From the NCBI GenBank assembly GCA_015698045.1, contig BLAL01000257.1, positions 744,001 through 808,000 on the forward strand: DNA of 64,000 nt, in the 5' to 3' direction. This document shows, in pieces, positions 35,091-48,297 of the stretch (position 1 is its first letter; every line of letters starts with the position of its first letter). A program made the position numbers and the translations under genes. Source of the stretch: Rhizophagus clarus. Lineage: Eukaryota > Glomeromycota > Glomeromycetes > Glomerales > Glomeraceae. The notes beneath the pieces are model-generated. The model searched no databases. It saw only the letters and a program-made list of their open reading frames with translations, and was not told where the DNA came from.

Positions 35091-36536
35091 TTAGTAATTT
35101 CTTGAAGTTTTTAAATTTAATGCTGGTTTCGTGATAACTTTTGCGAGAGTATATATTTTTCGATTTTTTGAATCAACATCTCTTCCAATCAGAGGGAAAA
35201 AACATAAATCAACACGTGAATTTACAATTTCATCTTTATCATCTTTATCATCCAAGTTGGCTACTTCCATTAACGCTTTGTCCACTGCTGAATTATTCGG
35301 AAACCAACGATAATGTACTACAGGTTCCTGAACTTTCAATCTAAAACAAAATATCTTTACAACATCACGAATAATAGTTGCGGCCAAATTTTCAGAAGTG
35401 GTTCTCTTTTGACTGCTTTTGATCATACGTAGTTCATTCATAACTTCGTTTAATTTTTTCTTATGGTAAACAATGAAAGGATGTTCGTGAATAGTATTAC
35501 CATTATTACCAGCTCCAATAATATCGGCAAATCCGCGGTTACTAAGGACCGAATAGATTTGTTGGCGCAATTTCGAAGGTCCAACGCGCGTTATCTCATC
35601 ATTCCCAGTACGACATTTAGAAGCGTGATTTAATAATAAGGATAAAGAAGATTCGCTTTTAGTAATGTCCGATTCAAGATGATAATGTTTTCCTGTGCTT
35701 TGAAAATATTGATTTGCATATTCGAATATTGTTTCTATAACGTGTCGTTGTAAAACCGCTTGAATAAGTATCCGATCTTCTTTTTGATTCTCGATGTTAG
35801 TTGGACAACCATAATGTAATAAGAGTTTTTTAACTTCGTCCATATTAACGACAGTATCTTGCTTTAAATTTGTTATATATTTCCTTATTTTATCATTTAA
35901 TTCCATGATATCATGATTTAAATTTACAGCATTATTTTGATCATTGTCACCCAGTTGGAAATTTGTAGCTACACCGAGAGCAGATTGATAAGAAGATGCT
36001 TCGTCTTCTAATAAAGCATTTTTTTTAGTAAGTTCTCCTAATTGATTTTCTAAATCGGCATTTCTTTGAACCAAGTCAGTATTTTTAGCTTCTAACTCTT
36101 CATTTTCTCTTTTTAAATTTTTTACATCATTTTCTAGTCGTTGGATATCTTTTAAACGTTGTTCCCGTTCCTTAACTTCGCTCCTCAAATTTCTGATAAC
36201 CTTTTCATGTTGATTTGTCTCTTCATTATTTTTAGTTAATATTTCCATATATTTCTCTTTGTATTTATCGTTCATTATTTTATATTTCTCAAGCTCATCT
36301 CGAACTGTTCTCACTTCATTTGTAAGTTTATTGTTAATATCAAGCGATTGGTTTAATTGAACAGTTATTTCATTAAAATGATCATCGCTATATGCGTTAT
36401 GAGGTGTTAGATGCGAATTGTAGTTCATTTCATTTGAAAGTGGAAATTTTTTATAAATATCATCTTTATTTCTGGTATTCAACGGCCTTGAACTAATATT
36501 TTTATCGTTACTATTAAGATATCTTTTGCCAGTCAT
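35091..36536 (-). CDS. C5: coiled-coil protein with conserved C-family domain
   Basis: Intronless, 481 residues. The N-terminal 60 residues are polar; about 70-190 is a coiled coil ('LENDVKNLKRENEELEAKN'); about 190-470 is the C-family domain ('SYQSALGVATNFQLGD', 'VLQRHVIETIFEYANQYF', 'KLRQQIYSVLSNRGFAD', 'FRLKVQEPVVHYRWF', 'FFPLIGRDVDS'). From 'EELEAKNTDLVQ' to the C-terminus it is nearly identical to the broken gene C9 at 61845-63403, but the N-terminal coils differ. It is divergent from H5 across 609 bp. Function is unknown. Confidence 0.88.
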   Translation of the reverse strand: MTGKRYLNSNDKNISSRPLNTRNKDDIYKKFPLSNEMNYNSHLTPHNAYSDDHFNEITVQLNQSLDINNKLTNEVRTVRDELEKYKIMNDKYKEKYMEILTKNNEETNQHEKVIRNLRSEVKEREQRLKDIQRLENDVKNLKRENEELEAKNTDLVQRNADLENQLGELTKKNALLEDEASSYQSALGVATNFQLGDNDQNNAVNLNHDIMELNDKIRKYITNLKQDTVVNMDEVKKLLLHYGCPTNIENQKEDRILIQAVLQRHVIETIFEYANQYFQSTGKHYHLESDITKSESSLSLLLNHASKCRTGNDEITRVGPSKLRQQIYSVLSNRGFADIIGAGNNGNTIHEHPFIVYHKKKLNEVMNELRMIKSSQKRTTSENLAATIIRDVVKIFCFRLKVQEPVVHYRWFPNNSAVDKALMEVANLDDKDDKDEIVNSRVDLCFFPLIGRDVDSKNRKIYTLAKVITKPALNLKTSRNY

Positions 36537-37145
36537 GATTTTTTAATTGAAACAAAAATAAATTTTGAATAGAAGAATTTTTTTTCAAAGTTTATATGAA
36601 TTTGATGATGCCTTGTACACGTGAAGATATTTTTGTCCCGTTAATTATCGGTATGATAATATTGAAAAAAATTCCTTTTTTTTTATAAAAAAATTAATTT
36701 TTATTAAAAAATTGATGATACGGAGTTCTTGCATTTTATCCTGTACATTATCTTTCAATAAAGCCAAAAGTGGCTTATCATTAACAATGAAACTAAAAAG
36801 ACTTCTTCGTGCAGGACTGGGAAAATATTAAAATATATCCATGAGAAAATCTTCATTGCTTTAAAAAAAAAAAAAAATCTTTCCTTTTTTGTATTATCAT
36901 CTTGCAGGAAGAAAAAAAGAATAATAGAAAATGCGAAATAATTAATTTTTAATTCTGTCGTTATCTCTTTGCAGGAATGGAAATATTGTTTTGTGATCTT
37001 ATGATCAACTAAATTGTAAATTAAAAAATAATCGTATAATTATATAATCTAACACACGTGATTTTTTCAACTGGTTAAAATAAAATTCGCGTTATTAGAT
37101 TTTTCTAAGTCTTACCATTATACTTTTTTTTGATAGACATCAAAC
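36537..37145. promoter_or_regulatory. C5/H5 divergent promoter region
   Basis: On the minus strand toward C5: the 28-nt element (36773-36746, 25 of 28 bases as in C4 and C8), CACGTG (36623-36618) and ATATAAACTT (36597-36588). Toward H5: CACGTG at 37055-37060, 86 bp before the ATG. TCCTGCA/TGCAGGA words recur at about 36740, 36814, 36904 and 36972. Confidence 0.55.
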
Positions 37146-38461
37146 ATGTCCAAAGCGTCCGATTATCGTGTAATTGTTGGCATCGGTGAGTAATGTATTC
37201 GTTTATGTCCATTTAATATATTTAATATAATATTATAATTAATTTCGTTACGAATTTTATAGATTTCGGGACCACCTATTCAGTATGTGATTTTTTAAAG
37301 ATTTTGTTATTATTCAATACAAAACCAATATGTTAATATCATTTCTGTTTTTATTTAGGGTTTCGCATACTCACATAAAAAACCTCCAAACGAAATTTTT
37401 ACACATACAGATTGGCAAGAATATGCTGGACGGTTTAAAACCCCAACAGTATTATTATATGATGATGATCTTAAGAGTGTTCAATCGTGGGGGTTTTCAG
37501 CATTAGCTAAGCGACCAAAAAGAAAGAAAGTAATTGATAAAAAACCTGTTGAATTATTTAAATTACATTTAGGAAAAATTGCAAACAAACCTTCTTTACC
37601 AAATGGACTTGATTATAAAAAAGCTATTACTGATTATCTCCACGAATTTGGAAAAGTTGTAATATCTAAAATTAAAGATTGTTGGCCAAATATTGACTTT
37701 TTTACTCAAGTTTTACTCGTTTTTACGGTAAATTAATTTATTTTGGTAAATCTGTCGTAAAATTGGTTAGAATAATTTTTTTATATATAAAAGGTACCTG
37801 CTGAATTTGACGATAATGCGATTTCGATTATGAGAGAATGTATTTTTAAGGCAGGATTATTGAAAAATCAACTTGCCCGAAATTTGAAATTTATTACAGA
37901 ACGTATGTATATACTATTTATCGTTACCTATCACGTGTTATTCATGAATAGATTTAAAAACTTACATTATTTAAAACAGCCGAAGCTGCCGCGATTCATT
38001 GTATGAAATCTTTAAAAGAACATAATTTATCAGTCGGTGGTAAGTATTAAGTGCCTTTAGGTTAATAATTAAGATTATTTCTTTAACAATGTTTCTTGTT
38101 TGTTAGCAAACTTTATGATTGTTGACTGCGGTGGAGGTACAGTAGATTTAACAACCAGACAACTTTTGGAAGGTGAAATGTTAAGCGAAATTACAGAAAG
38201 AAGTGGAGATTATTGCGGTGGTAGTTTTGTAGATCAAGAATTTCTCAAGTTTTTAGAACGTAAAGTTGGAGCGAATGCAATTAGTCAAGTTAGAGAAAAT
38301 CACTATTGTCAACTTCAATTTATGGTACAAGAATTTATTAGAATGGTTAAAATGAAGTTTACTGGAGAACCATCAGATTTTGAGGATACTGAGTTGGAAT
38401 TAGACGGTGATACGCTAAATGATGATTATTTAAAATTAATTATTACTTATTTAAAAACTAA

Positions 38462-38495
<34 letters not shown>

Positions 38496-39370
38496 GAAAT
38501 TTGCCCTGTTATAAAACAGTATTGTAAAGGAGAATATTTTGACAAGATGGAAGAAGTTGACTGGAGTATCATTTTAAAATTTGATGACGTTAAAAAAATG
38601 TTTGATCCAATCGTAGAAAGGATTATTAAATTAATTGATTCTCAATTACATTTGAGTAATAATAATTGTTCTGCATTATTAATGGTCGGTGGATTTAGTG
38701 AATCAAAATACTTACAATCAAGAATTAGACAAAAATTTAGTTCAAAGTTCAAAATTATTTCTATACCACCTCAGCCTGTTATTGCCATAATTAAAGGAGG
38801 TAAGAATGTACATTATATCTAATTTTGAAAATTATGACGCTAAAACTTTGTTTATATTAGCCGTTGAATATGGTTTGAGAGAAGAGGTTGTTTCCACGCG
38901 TGTTTTGAAGTGGACTTACGGTAAGATTTATCGCTTAATTAAATTATAACTTAAAATCATATATTAAAAAATTTTTGATAGGAACTGATGTTGCACGTAA
39001 ATGGCGAGAAGGTGATCCAATAGATAAGAGACTTAATGATGGTAGAATTATTGCATTTGAAAGATTAGCAAAACGAGGTACACAAATATCCGTTAATGAC
39101 AAGGTATATCAATCATTTATTTCTTATGACTCAACTCAACGTAGAATGGGTTTGGATTTATATGTTACACCACAAGATGATGCTAAATTTTGTGATGAAT
39201 CTCATGTTAAAACACTTGGTAAATGGTCAATTGAATTGCCTGATTCCAAAAATGATGATGATCGCTCCATTCTATTTACTATGATTTTCGGTAATGTGGA
39301 GATTGATGTTACTGCTTATAATTCTGGTACTGAAGATATGTTTGAAACTAAATTTGAACTTGATATGTAA
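37146..39370 (+). CDS. H5: HSPA12-like Hsp70 family ATPase, nine exons
   Basis: Exons 37146-37185, 37263-37282, 37359-37727, 37794-37902, 37980-38039, 38107-38406, 38497-38799, 38861-38920 and 38982-39370 join to 549 residues. Landmarks: DFGTTYS, 'PEAAAIHCM', 'VDCGGGTVDLTT', 'MVGGFSESKYL', 'DAKFCDESHVKTLGK'. Intron 6 ends in an unusually long T tract of over 20 bases before AAG. Exon layout equals H2 and H4. It is divergent from C5; downstream there is no C gene but 2 kb of AT-rich DNA and a transposon, so if this was once a full C<>H>C triplet, the downstream member is missing (inference). Confidence 0.92.
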
Positions 39371-41474
39371 TTATTTTATTTTATATTATTTGTAAAAAAA
39401 GAGATATTTTTTATTTTTATCCTAGAATAGTAAATATACTTCAATAAAGTTATCATCGTAAAAAACTGCAGCTCGCAGTACTTTAATGCACAACTACATA
39501 TTTACACATGTTATTATAAATAAGGATCCATTGAAAACAATATCTGCAATAAAAATAGAATGTTTTTGTTTCCATAAGTAGCTGAGAATGAAAAATTAAT
39601 TTTTCCTTAAAATTATTTATAATTCGCCATTTAATATATTGTATTTTTATTTTAATTTACGAAAATTTCATATGAAAGTATTCACAAGATTTTGATAGAT
39701 AAGAAATTATTTCGAAACAGACATATGCTAATATGCATATCAGCTATGCGGGATTCCTTTCGTAATATCATTTTTACTATGGTTATTGGGCGTTCATTTT
39801 AAACGAAATCATATAAATCAAAAAATTAAATGAAAGGAACTAGATTATACTTATTTATATTTATTCATTTCTATTTATTATTCATAATGAAAACCATTTT
39901 GGTACAATGAAAAAATTTTCTTTATTATTTTACGCAATCTATTTCCATCTATTATTTTATTATGTTTCAAAATCTAATTCATTATAATTGTGAAAATAAA
40001 GTTTAAAAAAAAAAAAATACAATGAATAGATTTAGAGATATGCCGTGATGTAATACGCTAAGCTCGGGCATCATCGGTTTTATTTTATCATCAGTAGTGA
40101 CTATCAATTTATATAATTATTTATTATTTTATCGAAATAGATACTTTGAATATAATGCATATTGATCTTGTATGACGGATAATATTTCATTTAATATTTA
40201 TTAATAATATCATAATTGCAATATTTTCATCCTATATACCATATACATATAATTATTTGAATATACAACCACAATATCGTGATTAACGAAACTCAAAAGG
40301 TATCCATCCATTCAAGTAATTCACATATATCATAATTAAAAATAGTAATTTAAGAAATTTATATAGTATTTGGTATATATATTTATTTAAAAATTAACAA
40401 ATAAAAAAAATTAAAGAAAATAAATCATAATAAAATTATAATATATTAACAGTTAACCTTATTAATTATTTATATTATTTTTTGTTTAATTAATTAGACT
40501 TTATTAACGATATTTTTATGAATTATCCAATGATTTATTTAAGATTGTGGGCAAAACTATAAAGTTTAAACAAATGGTGAAACCAAACTGTTTAAATGGT
40601 TTTGTCACAAATATTTAAAAATAAAAAACTGCAAAATATAACAAAACTGACAAACCTTTTTTTAGTTTTACCAGATTTACAATTGTATTTTGTATATAAT
40701 TTTGTAATTTACAATTATTATAAATTTTATTTATTTATGATTTAATAATTTATAATTAATATTTATAGTTATTGGTTAAAAAATCTAAATAATTTTTGTT
40801 TTTTGTTTTTTAATTTTATTAACCAAATAAAAATATATTAGAAAGAAATTTTATTATAAATTAAATATTTAAATTTTCTTTATATATTAAAATATTATTA
40901 TATTTTTAGTTTAATTTTTTTTTTTTAATGATCTATGTTGATATTTAATTTATATATCATATAAACAATTTATTAAAGATTATATTCATCAGAATGTGAT
41001 CATTAAAATTATTTTTAGTTTAATTAAAAATTTAAAATTTAAATTATTTGCAAATAAAATTAAATTTAATATATAAATATATTATAAAAAAAAAATAATT
41101 AATCTAATAATTTTAAATAATAATTAATTTTAATAATATAAAAATATTTTATTAATAATTAAAATATTAAGAATTGAGCCTTACATTTAAATTCCAAGAC
41201 TTTTAATATTACCATCACAATAGTTTTATCATTAAAAGAGTGAAAATGTATAATCAGAAAAAGTGAAACATATATAAAAATCAAAAAATATGTCTTATTA
41301 AAATTTTTTATACAGTTGATCTTTTCTTTATATCAGAAATACTTTAATTAAAAAAGAATTCTTAAATAGAGTAAAACTAAATTCTTGAATTTCTTAAAGA
41401 AATTTACTAAAAAATTTTTTTTGATTTATTTAATAAATATACAATATTATATGAAATTCTTTATATATAATATT
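39371..41474. other. AT-rich intergenic stretch
   Basis: Over 2 kb of very AT-rich sequence without a supportable frame, repeat or RNA gene. Confidence 0.5.
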
Positions 41475-41482
41475 AATAAAAT

Positions 41483-43220
41483 AGGACCCAGAAATATATA
41501 TATAGGGGTCAGGTGACTAAAAAACATTTACTATGAGCTGTACGCAAAGGTTTTTTATATGAGTGGTACGCAAAATTGACACCTGATATTGAAAATCCTG
41601 CAAAAATACGCAATTAAAATTTCAAACCTTAAGGTCACATTTATTATATAATGAATTATTATTTACTAATGAAAAATTATGTTGATAAACCAGTTCAATC
41701 AGATACTCTTCAGTTGTCCGGATTATAGTTTTTAATCCAGAGTAAAATATTCGGTTCGAGTTTCAGATTACAATATAAGGCGGTCTGAATTAAATGGACC
41801 AGACCAGATCTGAACAGGTTTTAATAAATTTAGCGATTTTTTTTAATTGTTTCATTGTTTATTTATTTTTAATAAAAAAAAAATCAGTTTTACGTTTTTA
41901 TTAAAAAAATCTTTTTTAAATTAATCAATAAAAAAAAAAATAATAAATAAACGGTTTTAATAATAAAAAATAAGTTCACAAAAGAAATTGTACATGAGAT
42001 TTAAATTATAAACCATTTAATACAATATTCTATTATTCATAACATGTGTTTATACCCTCCCACCCTCTATCCAACTACCTCTCAACCCGGCTACCTTCAT
42101 CAAAGCCGGCATCTATAAAAAAAAACAAATAAGAATATTAGTAAATGTTCTTTGCAACAAAAGTAAAATAACTTTCCCTTCCAGTAACTCTTACACCACT
42201 CTTACCTGGTCTAATTCTAAGTTCAAGCCAGTACCTACAAAAAAAGAAAAAAAAGAATGTTAATAATGTTCTTATATCAATATTAATTATTAAATAAAAA
42301 CCCATACAGATGCAAGTTTAATTATTTATTATATACTAGTGTTTTTTAGCTAACACCTCCAGCACCTCTAAATAACAATACATTTGAGTTTTATCCTCCT
42401 TTACCCTTCCCATTCGAAATTACTTTCAAGAGTGGTGCTAGAAAGGCTTGCTCCTATAAAAAAAGAAAAGAGAAGCACGTTAGTAACGTTCTTATATTAA
42501 ATATAATAACCTTTTTATATTACCCTTCAGAATATCTAGCAAGAAAGTCCAAGGTGGTCGAAATCTAATACATAAAAATAAAACTAATTTACTACGTATT
42601 ATAGTATGTCCAGAAGCATTCCAAACTTCCAGTAGCGTTCCTAAAGAAAAGAAGTGAATACCTTTTATCAATATACTTGATTAAAGGTCAAATTTTTATG
42701 TATTTTTTATTTTTTTTTAAAACATTAGAGTGATGAATTTTTTTTTCTAGTGAAAATGTTTTATAAAAAAAGATTAAACTGATCGAATCATATGATCGAT
42801 ACCCAGGTATTATAATTGGCCTTTAATAGAAAGATATTTGACCAGACCTTATATTTTTTTATAAAAATTTTTTCTAATTAATATTACGAAATAAAAAAAT
42901 CCAAACATTTTGTATTTTTTTTATTTTTTTTTTTTCAGGTGTGCATCGGACATGTAAAAGCTTTATAGATTAAATGATATTTCATATTTTATTACATATA
43001 ATTATATGATATATATATATAATCGGCCAAATTTAGACCAAAATACGCAAACTGAATTTCTTACATATAAAAATTTTGAAAATAAATACGCAATCTAATA
43101 ACCTAACCACGGACAAAAAAATCCTAAATTATATACAAATCAAAATCTTACTCCGCCTAACTCTACTATGATGACGACGCATCAGTAGACCCTATCCCTG
43201 TATATATATTTTTGGGTCCT
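41483..43220. mobile_element. DNA transposon copy B, inverted, 8-bp target duplication
   Basis: Termini AGGACCCAGAAATATA and its near-complement (ATTTTTGGGTCCT) are flanked by the perfect duplication AATAAAAT at 41475-41482 and 43221-43228. Its left end matches the right end of copy A (9380-11557) in complement and vice versa, so the two are inverted to each other. It is 1738 bp, has no transposase frame and carries the same branch-point/AG units on the minus strand (about 42100-42660). Interior sequence outside the ends and units differs from copy A. Confidence 0.88.
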
Positions 43221-43764
43221 AATAAAATATCCAAAAAATTTTTGAAGTATATAAAATCTAATAGATTTATACCAGATTGGCCTTTTCACTTTTTGGTAAT
43301 TAAAGAGTCATATAACAGAAAAATGAATATAGTTATAAATTTTATACTTAATAATAGTAACTCTAATATATATTTAAAAAAAAAAAACAGTATATTAACA
43401 GATTAAATTTTATATATATATTTAAAAAATTTATTATAGTATTTTACTTTATTATTTATTTAATATTTAGTTTATTTATTATAATATAAAAATACTGAAC
43501 TAATAATTTTAGCATTTTTATATATAAAATTGCAAAAAAAAAAAATACTAAAATTGTTAGTTCTGGTGTTTTTATATATAAAATCACAATATATTTGGTT
43601 AAAGTGTACACTAAAACTTTTTATCATAAAATAAGTATACAACAAAATTTTTTTCTTATTAATTATTAAGTATATAATAAAAGTAACTACATATAATCAT
43701 TTAAAAAGAAAATTTATATTACAATATAATAAAACTTTTCAAAATTTTTTAAAAGTATATAATA

Positions 43765-43944
43765 TAGATGCTACCCAAATCCAAAATAATTTGGGATTAT
43801 GGTAGACCAAATGTATAAATCCAAATTAATTTACAAATTACATATATAAATTTTGCAATTTATATATTTGGAATTTGGGAATTATAGCTATCAAAATGTA
43901 TAAATTAATTTAGGATTTACTTAAAATAATTTGGGTAGTATCTA
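43765..43944. mobile_element. Small MITE flanked by TA
   Basis: Inverted termini TAGATGCTACCCAAAT and ATTTGGGTAGTATCTA (one mismatch) enclose 180 bp and are flanked by TA on both sides (43763-43764 and 43945-43946). A TA duplication fits Tc1/mariner-type mobilisation. Interior words 'aatttggga' and 'tgtataaat' are repeated in inverted form. Confidence 0.6.
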
Positions 43945-43946
43945 TA

Positions 43947-45980
43947 GTATAAACTTATTTTATTAAGAACCAGAAATATAAAATATAAATACATTAATTT
44001 TTGTTATAAAAAAAATATTTAATTAAGATTCATTACAAGATAATTTTTCTTTTTTTTTTATATTTTTTTTTAATTTTTTTTTATTATTAATAAAAAATTC
44101 AACTATAGATGCAAATAGTAATGTAAAACTTTAACTAACTTCTACTAATTCATTTTTCAGATTATTATCTAATTCATTATTATTGCTATTTAAAATATTC
44201 AAGATTTATAAATTATTTTTAATAATCAATTATAAAAATAATCAGAAAACTGAATTGAAATAAAATTATAATTATAGTAATAAACTTTACTTACTATATT
44301 TTATATTAAAATATTACTATAAAAGTTTTAAAAAAAATTTTACTTTTTCTTTTAAGAATCTATTATCAATATTGAAAAATCTTGGTAAAAAATATAAATA
44401 GAACTGCCAATATATTATAATTTTATAAATTAGATCTACAATTCAAGATATAAAACTTCAATAATTTAAATTTTAACTACTTTTTACAGTTCATAATTTA
44501 CAACAATCAGCAAATCAATATACATATATATCTTTTTTTCCATCCAGCTCTTCAAATACTGATATATTTTTAAATAACATGATATTTTCTTTATAATATG
44601 GATAAAATCTAATTAGTTTAAAGATATTAATCTAACAAAAAAAAAATGTAAATTCTTCTTACCTTTTGCAAGAACTGATTTTAAATGTATTTACTTTCAT
44701 ATTATAATTTAAGTAACTAGATAAATATTTATCCTGCTTAATGCTTATATTATTACAAAAAATAAAAATAAGATAAAGGTAAATTAAATAGTTAGAAATT
44801 TAATAATCTCAATATAAAATTACTATATTTCATTTTTATTTATTTTATCCAAATTTTTTTTATATTAAGTATAAAGATAAATTATTTTTAATATCAGTGA
44901 TTGTTGTTTAAATTTACATCTACATTATTAGCAAAGTTAAATATTTTTCTTGACAAGTTACTTTTATTTCTTTTCAAAATTCTAATTGTAGCTTATGAAT
45001 AAATTTTAAATTATTATAATATACTAGTTAATGAAGTTCTATACATTTATTAACAGAGCCATAGTCATTATATACTAATTGTAGTTAGCATACTAGTTAA
45101 TAATGCATCAATGCAATATAATATCTGTAACTGAAATCTCATAAGTTTTAGCTATTGAGTAATAAATGAATATTCACATATTGTATAACCTAAAAAATTT
45201 TATACCATTATTCATAAAAAAAAACTGATTTACTTTAATATTTTAATATTTTTCAAAACTTTTGTGACAGATAATGGTAAAACTAATCAGTCAGCCAATC
45301 AGCAAGTTTAATTATATGATACTATATTTGAATATCTTATATATTTAAAAATTTTTTAGTTCAAAAATATAAATTTATGTTTTATAAATTTTTAAAAATT
45401 AATAATTTTTTAGTTATTTAAATAATTTATATATAAATTGACTATAATAAATTTACTAGTAATTTTTATTTTGATACTTATATTATTTATATATATTGAA
45501 TTTATTTTGTTATACCTTGTATCTCAATTATAAATTCTTTTGTTTAAATAAAATAAAATAAAAAATTTACTAATATAATAATAAAACAATAACTTTAAAA
45601 ATTTATTTATTATATTTTTTTTTTATCAATTATTACTAAAAACCTATTACTATTATTATGTAGCCAATATAAATTTATTTTATAATTAATTTTAATAATA
45701 TTATATTAATAATATTATATTTACACATAAAAATTAAAATGCAAGTAATTTAACTTTACTATTTAAGTATAAAAAGATGATTTCATTTAATTAAAGTAGT
45801 AAAATTATACTTTAAAGTTAAAAATGTAATTTTATATACAAAAATTAGGTTATAAGTAATTTTAATCTACTGAATAACTTTATTAAAATATAATTTAAAA
45901 TTAGAAAATAAAAATAGTTACTATAATAAGTTAAATAGCTATTATTATATAATTTATATAATTTATACACTAAAAACCAT
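43947..45980. other. AT-rich intergenic stretch
   Basis: About 2 kb of nearly pure A/T with no supportable feature. H6 ends at its right border. Confidence 0.5.
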
Positions 45981-48297
45981 TTAATAAATATTATCAAATA
46001 CAGTTTCATATTTCCAACCAATTTTAACATCAACTTCTTGAGCAACAACCTTAATTGACATATCATCAAAAAATAAAGTAACTGAAATGGCATGATTATT
46101 AAATACACTAGGTGTATCGATCTTCAATGAACCAATTAAACTTACTTCAGGAGAATCACAATATTTTACATCATGTTCATCAGTAACAAATAAATCTAAA
46201 CTATTTCGTGATATGAAATTTGAACTAAAAATCATTGAGATTCCTGTATCAGTAGGAATTTCATCTCCCTGTTTGGCTATTCGTAAAAAAACATTAATCA
46301 TTCCATCTGGAAGTTTACGTTCAATTGGATCACCAGGTTTCCACTTACGGGTAGCTTTAATTCCTAAAAGAAACAAGACAAAAGTTTATTTAGTTCACTG
46401 AAAAAAGAAGAAAGTTTTTTACTAACTAAAACTTACCATATGTCTTTTCAAAAACACGTGGAGTAATATATGATAGTTTGATTGTCTCATTTAACATTTC
46501 CGGTAACATTAAACCATATTGTACGGCTTATTTAACGAGTTTGTAAAAAGATTAGTTTATAATAAAAGAAAACATTGAAGTCGTACAATTATACACAACA
46601 TCTCACCTCCTTTAACAATTGTCATCGATGGATTTGCGGGAATAGTTATATTATTTACTTTTCGACTGAATTCTTCTTTAATTCTTTCCTGTAAATACAT
46701 TGATCGACTAAAATCACCAATAAGAAGTATAGCTTTGCAACTACTGACTGCATTTAATTGTGTATGAATTAATCGTAAAATTCTTTCTATCACTGGATCA
46801 AACATTGCTTTAATATCTTCAAATGTCACTTCAATAAGCCAATCTTGATATTCCATCTGTTCACGTTCAGAACCTTTGACATATTGAATAATAGCTGGAC
46901 ATAATTCTTCATTTAAAAGATAATTTTTAATTTAATCAAACTTTCCAATAATCTGAATTATAAATATAAGAAAATTCTATTTTTTTTTTTTCACCTTCAA
47001 AGTCCAATTCATAATGGAAATTTCTATCTTGACTTGTGAATATAAATTTACAATTTTCACAAAAATTTTTAATCATATATTGTAGTTGACCGTAATAATT
47101 TTCTTTTAGTAAATCAATCGCCGATTGACCAACTTTACGACCAAGAAATTTAAGAAATTCTTCATCAACAAAATTTCCACCACAAAGATCTTCTATCCTT
47201 CCAATAATATCCCCAAGTTTATTATCTTTTAAAAAGGTTCGTGTTATCGCATCTACTACGTCGGCACCAATATCAACAATCATAAATGATGCTAAGAGAA
47301 AAAAAAAATGATCAAAAAAATTAAGTCTATTATTTCTTGAGCGAATAAACCTTTAATTAGCAATGATATACTTACAACCAACACTAATTACATTAAATTC
47401 TCTTAACACGCTCGTACTACTATAAATAGAAGCGGCCTCATCTGATAAAAATGATTGATCATAAGTTATAAAATATGATATGTAACAAATACACAAAGAT
47501 ATATTATACTAACGCCTTGTTATAAAGTGTAGATTTGAACTTTCTTCGTAATTTATCAGACCCGCGTTATACGCACACTTACGCATGATTGCCTTAGCTT
47601 TGTTATCGCATTCAATTGAAACCTATAAATAAATTAACATAAAAAAATATATATATATTCTACAAAAAAAAACCAAAAAAAAAAAAATAAGAAAAATTTT
47701 AAATGCTGTACCTGTATTATAATTAAAACATTTTTATAAAAGTCAAAGTCTGGCCAACAAACTCGTAAAGACTCTTTAACAAGATTACTCATTTCTCTAA
47801 GATAATCAGTTATGGCAGTTTTATAATCTAAACCTTCTGGTAAACGGGGCTTATTTTCCGTTTTACTCAAATATAGTAAAAAATTTTCCACAGGTTTTAG
47901 ACCAATATTTCTCTTTCTTCTGTTTGGTCGTTGAGATAACGCGGGATATCCCCAACTCATCAAGTTAAATGATTCATCGTATTTTAGAACAGTTGGGTTT
48001 TTTACATGACCTACACAATCTGGCCAATGATCATTTACGAATATTTCACTTGGATCATATACATTTGCATAAGCGAAAGACTGTACATAGTTAATAGGAA
48101 AAAAGAGTAAATAATTGATAACTTTATTTAGTTTTATAAAAAATTGAAACTTACTGAATATTTAACCCCGAACTCTTAAAATTCAGAGATAAATAGATTA
48201 GCATATATTATTTGCCTATTTTACTTCTCTATCAATTAACAACTTTATGATAATTACCTATGCCCACAACCGCACGAATATAATCAACAAATGACAT
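45981..48297 (-). CDS. H6: HSPA12-like protein with altered ATP-binding motifs
   Basis: Nine exons on the minus strand: 48297-48258, 48174-48155, 48080-47712, 47622-47514, 47441-47376, 47291-46995, 46906-46607, 46526-46437 and 46363-45981. They join without a stop to 557 residues, in the same layout as H2/H4/H5 (exon 8 is 30 bp longer). Yet the signature motifs are changed: EFGVKYS for DFGTTYS, 'VDIGADVVDAIT' for 'VDCGGGTVDLTT', 'LIGDFSRSMYL' for 'LVGGFSESKYL', and 'HEAASIYS' for 'PEAAAIYC'. Loss of the glycines and acidic/Thr residues that hold phosphate and magnesium predicts a pseudo-ATPase. Open frames and conserved splice sites suggest it is still under selection, or only recently released. 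A hydrophobic hairpin protein is its upstream same-strand neighbour; no C gene is adjacent. Confidence 0.88.
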
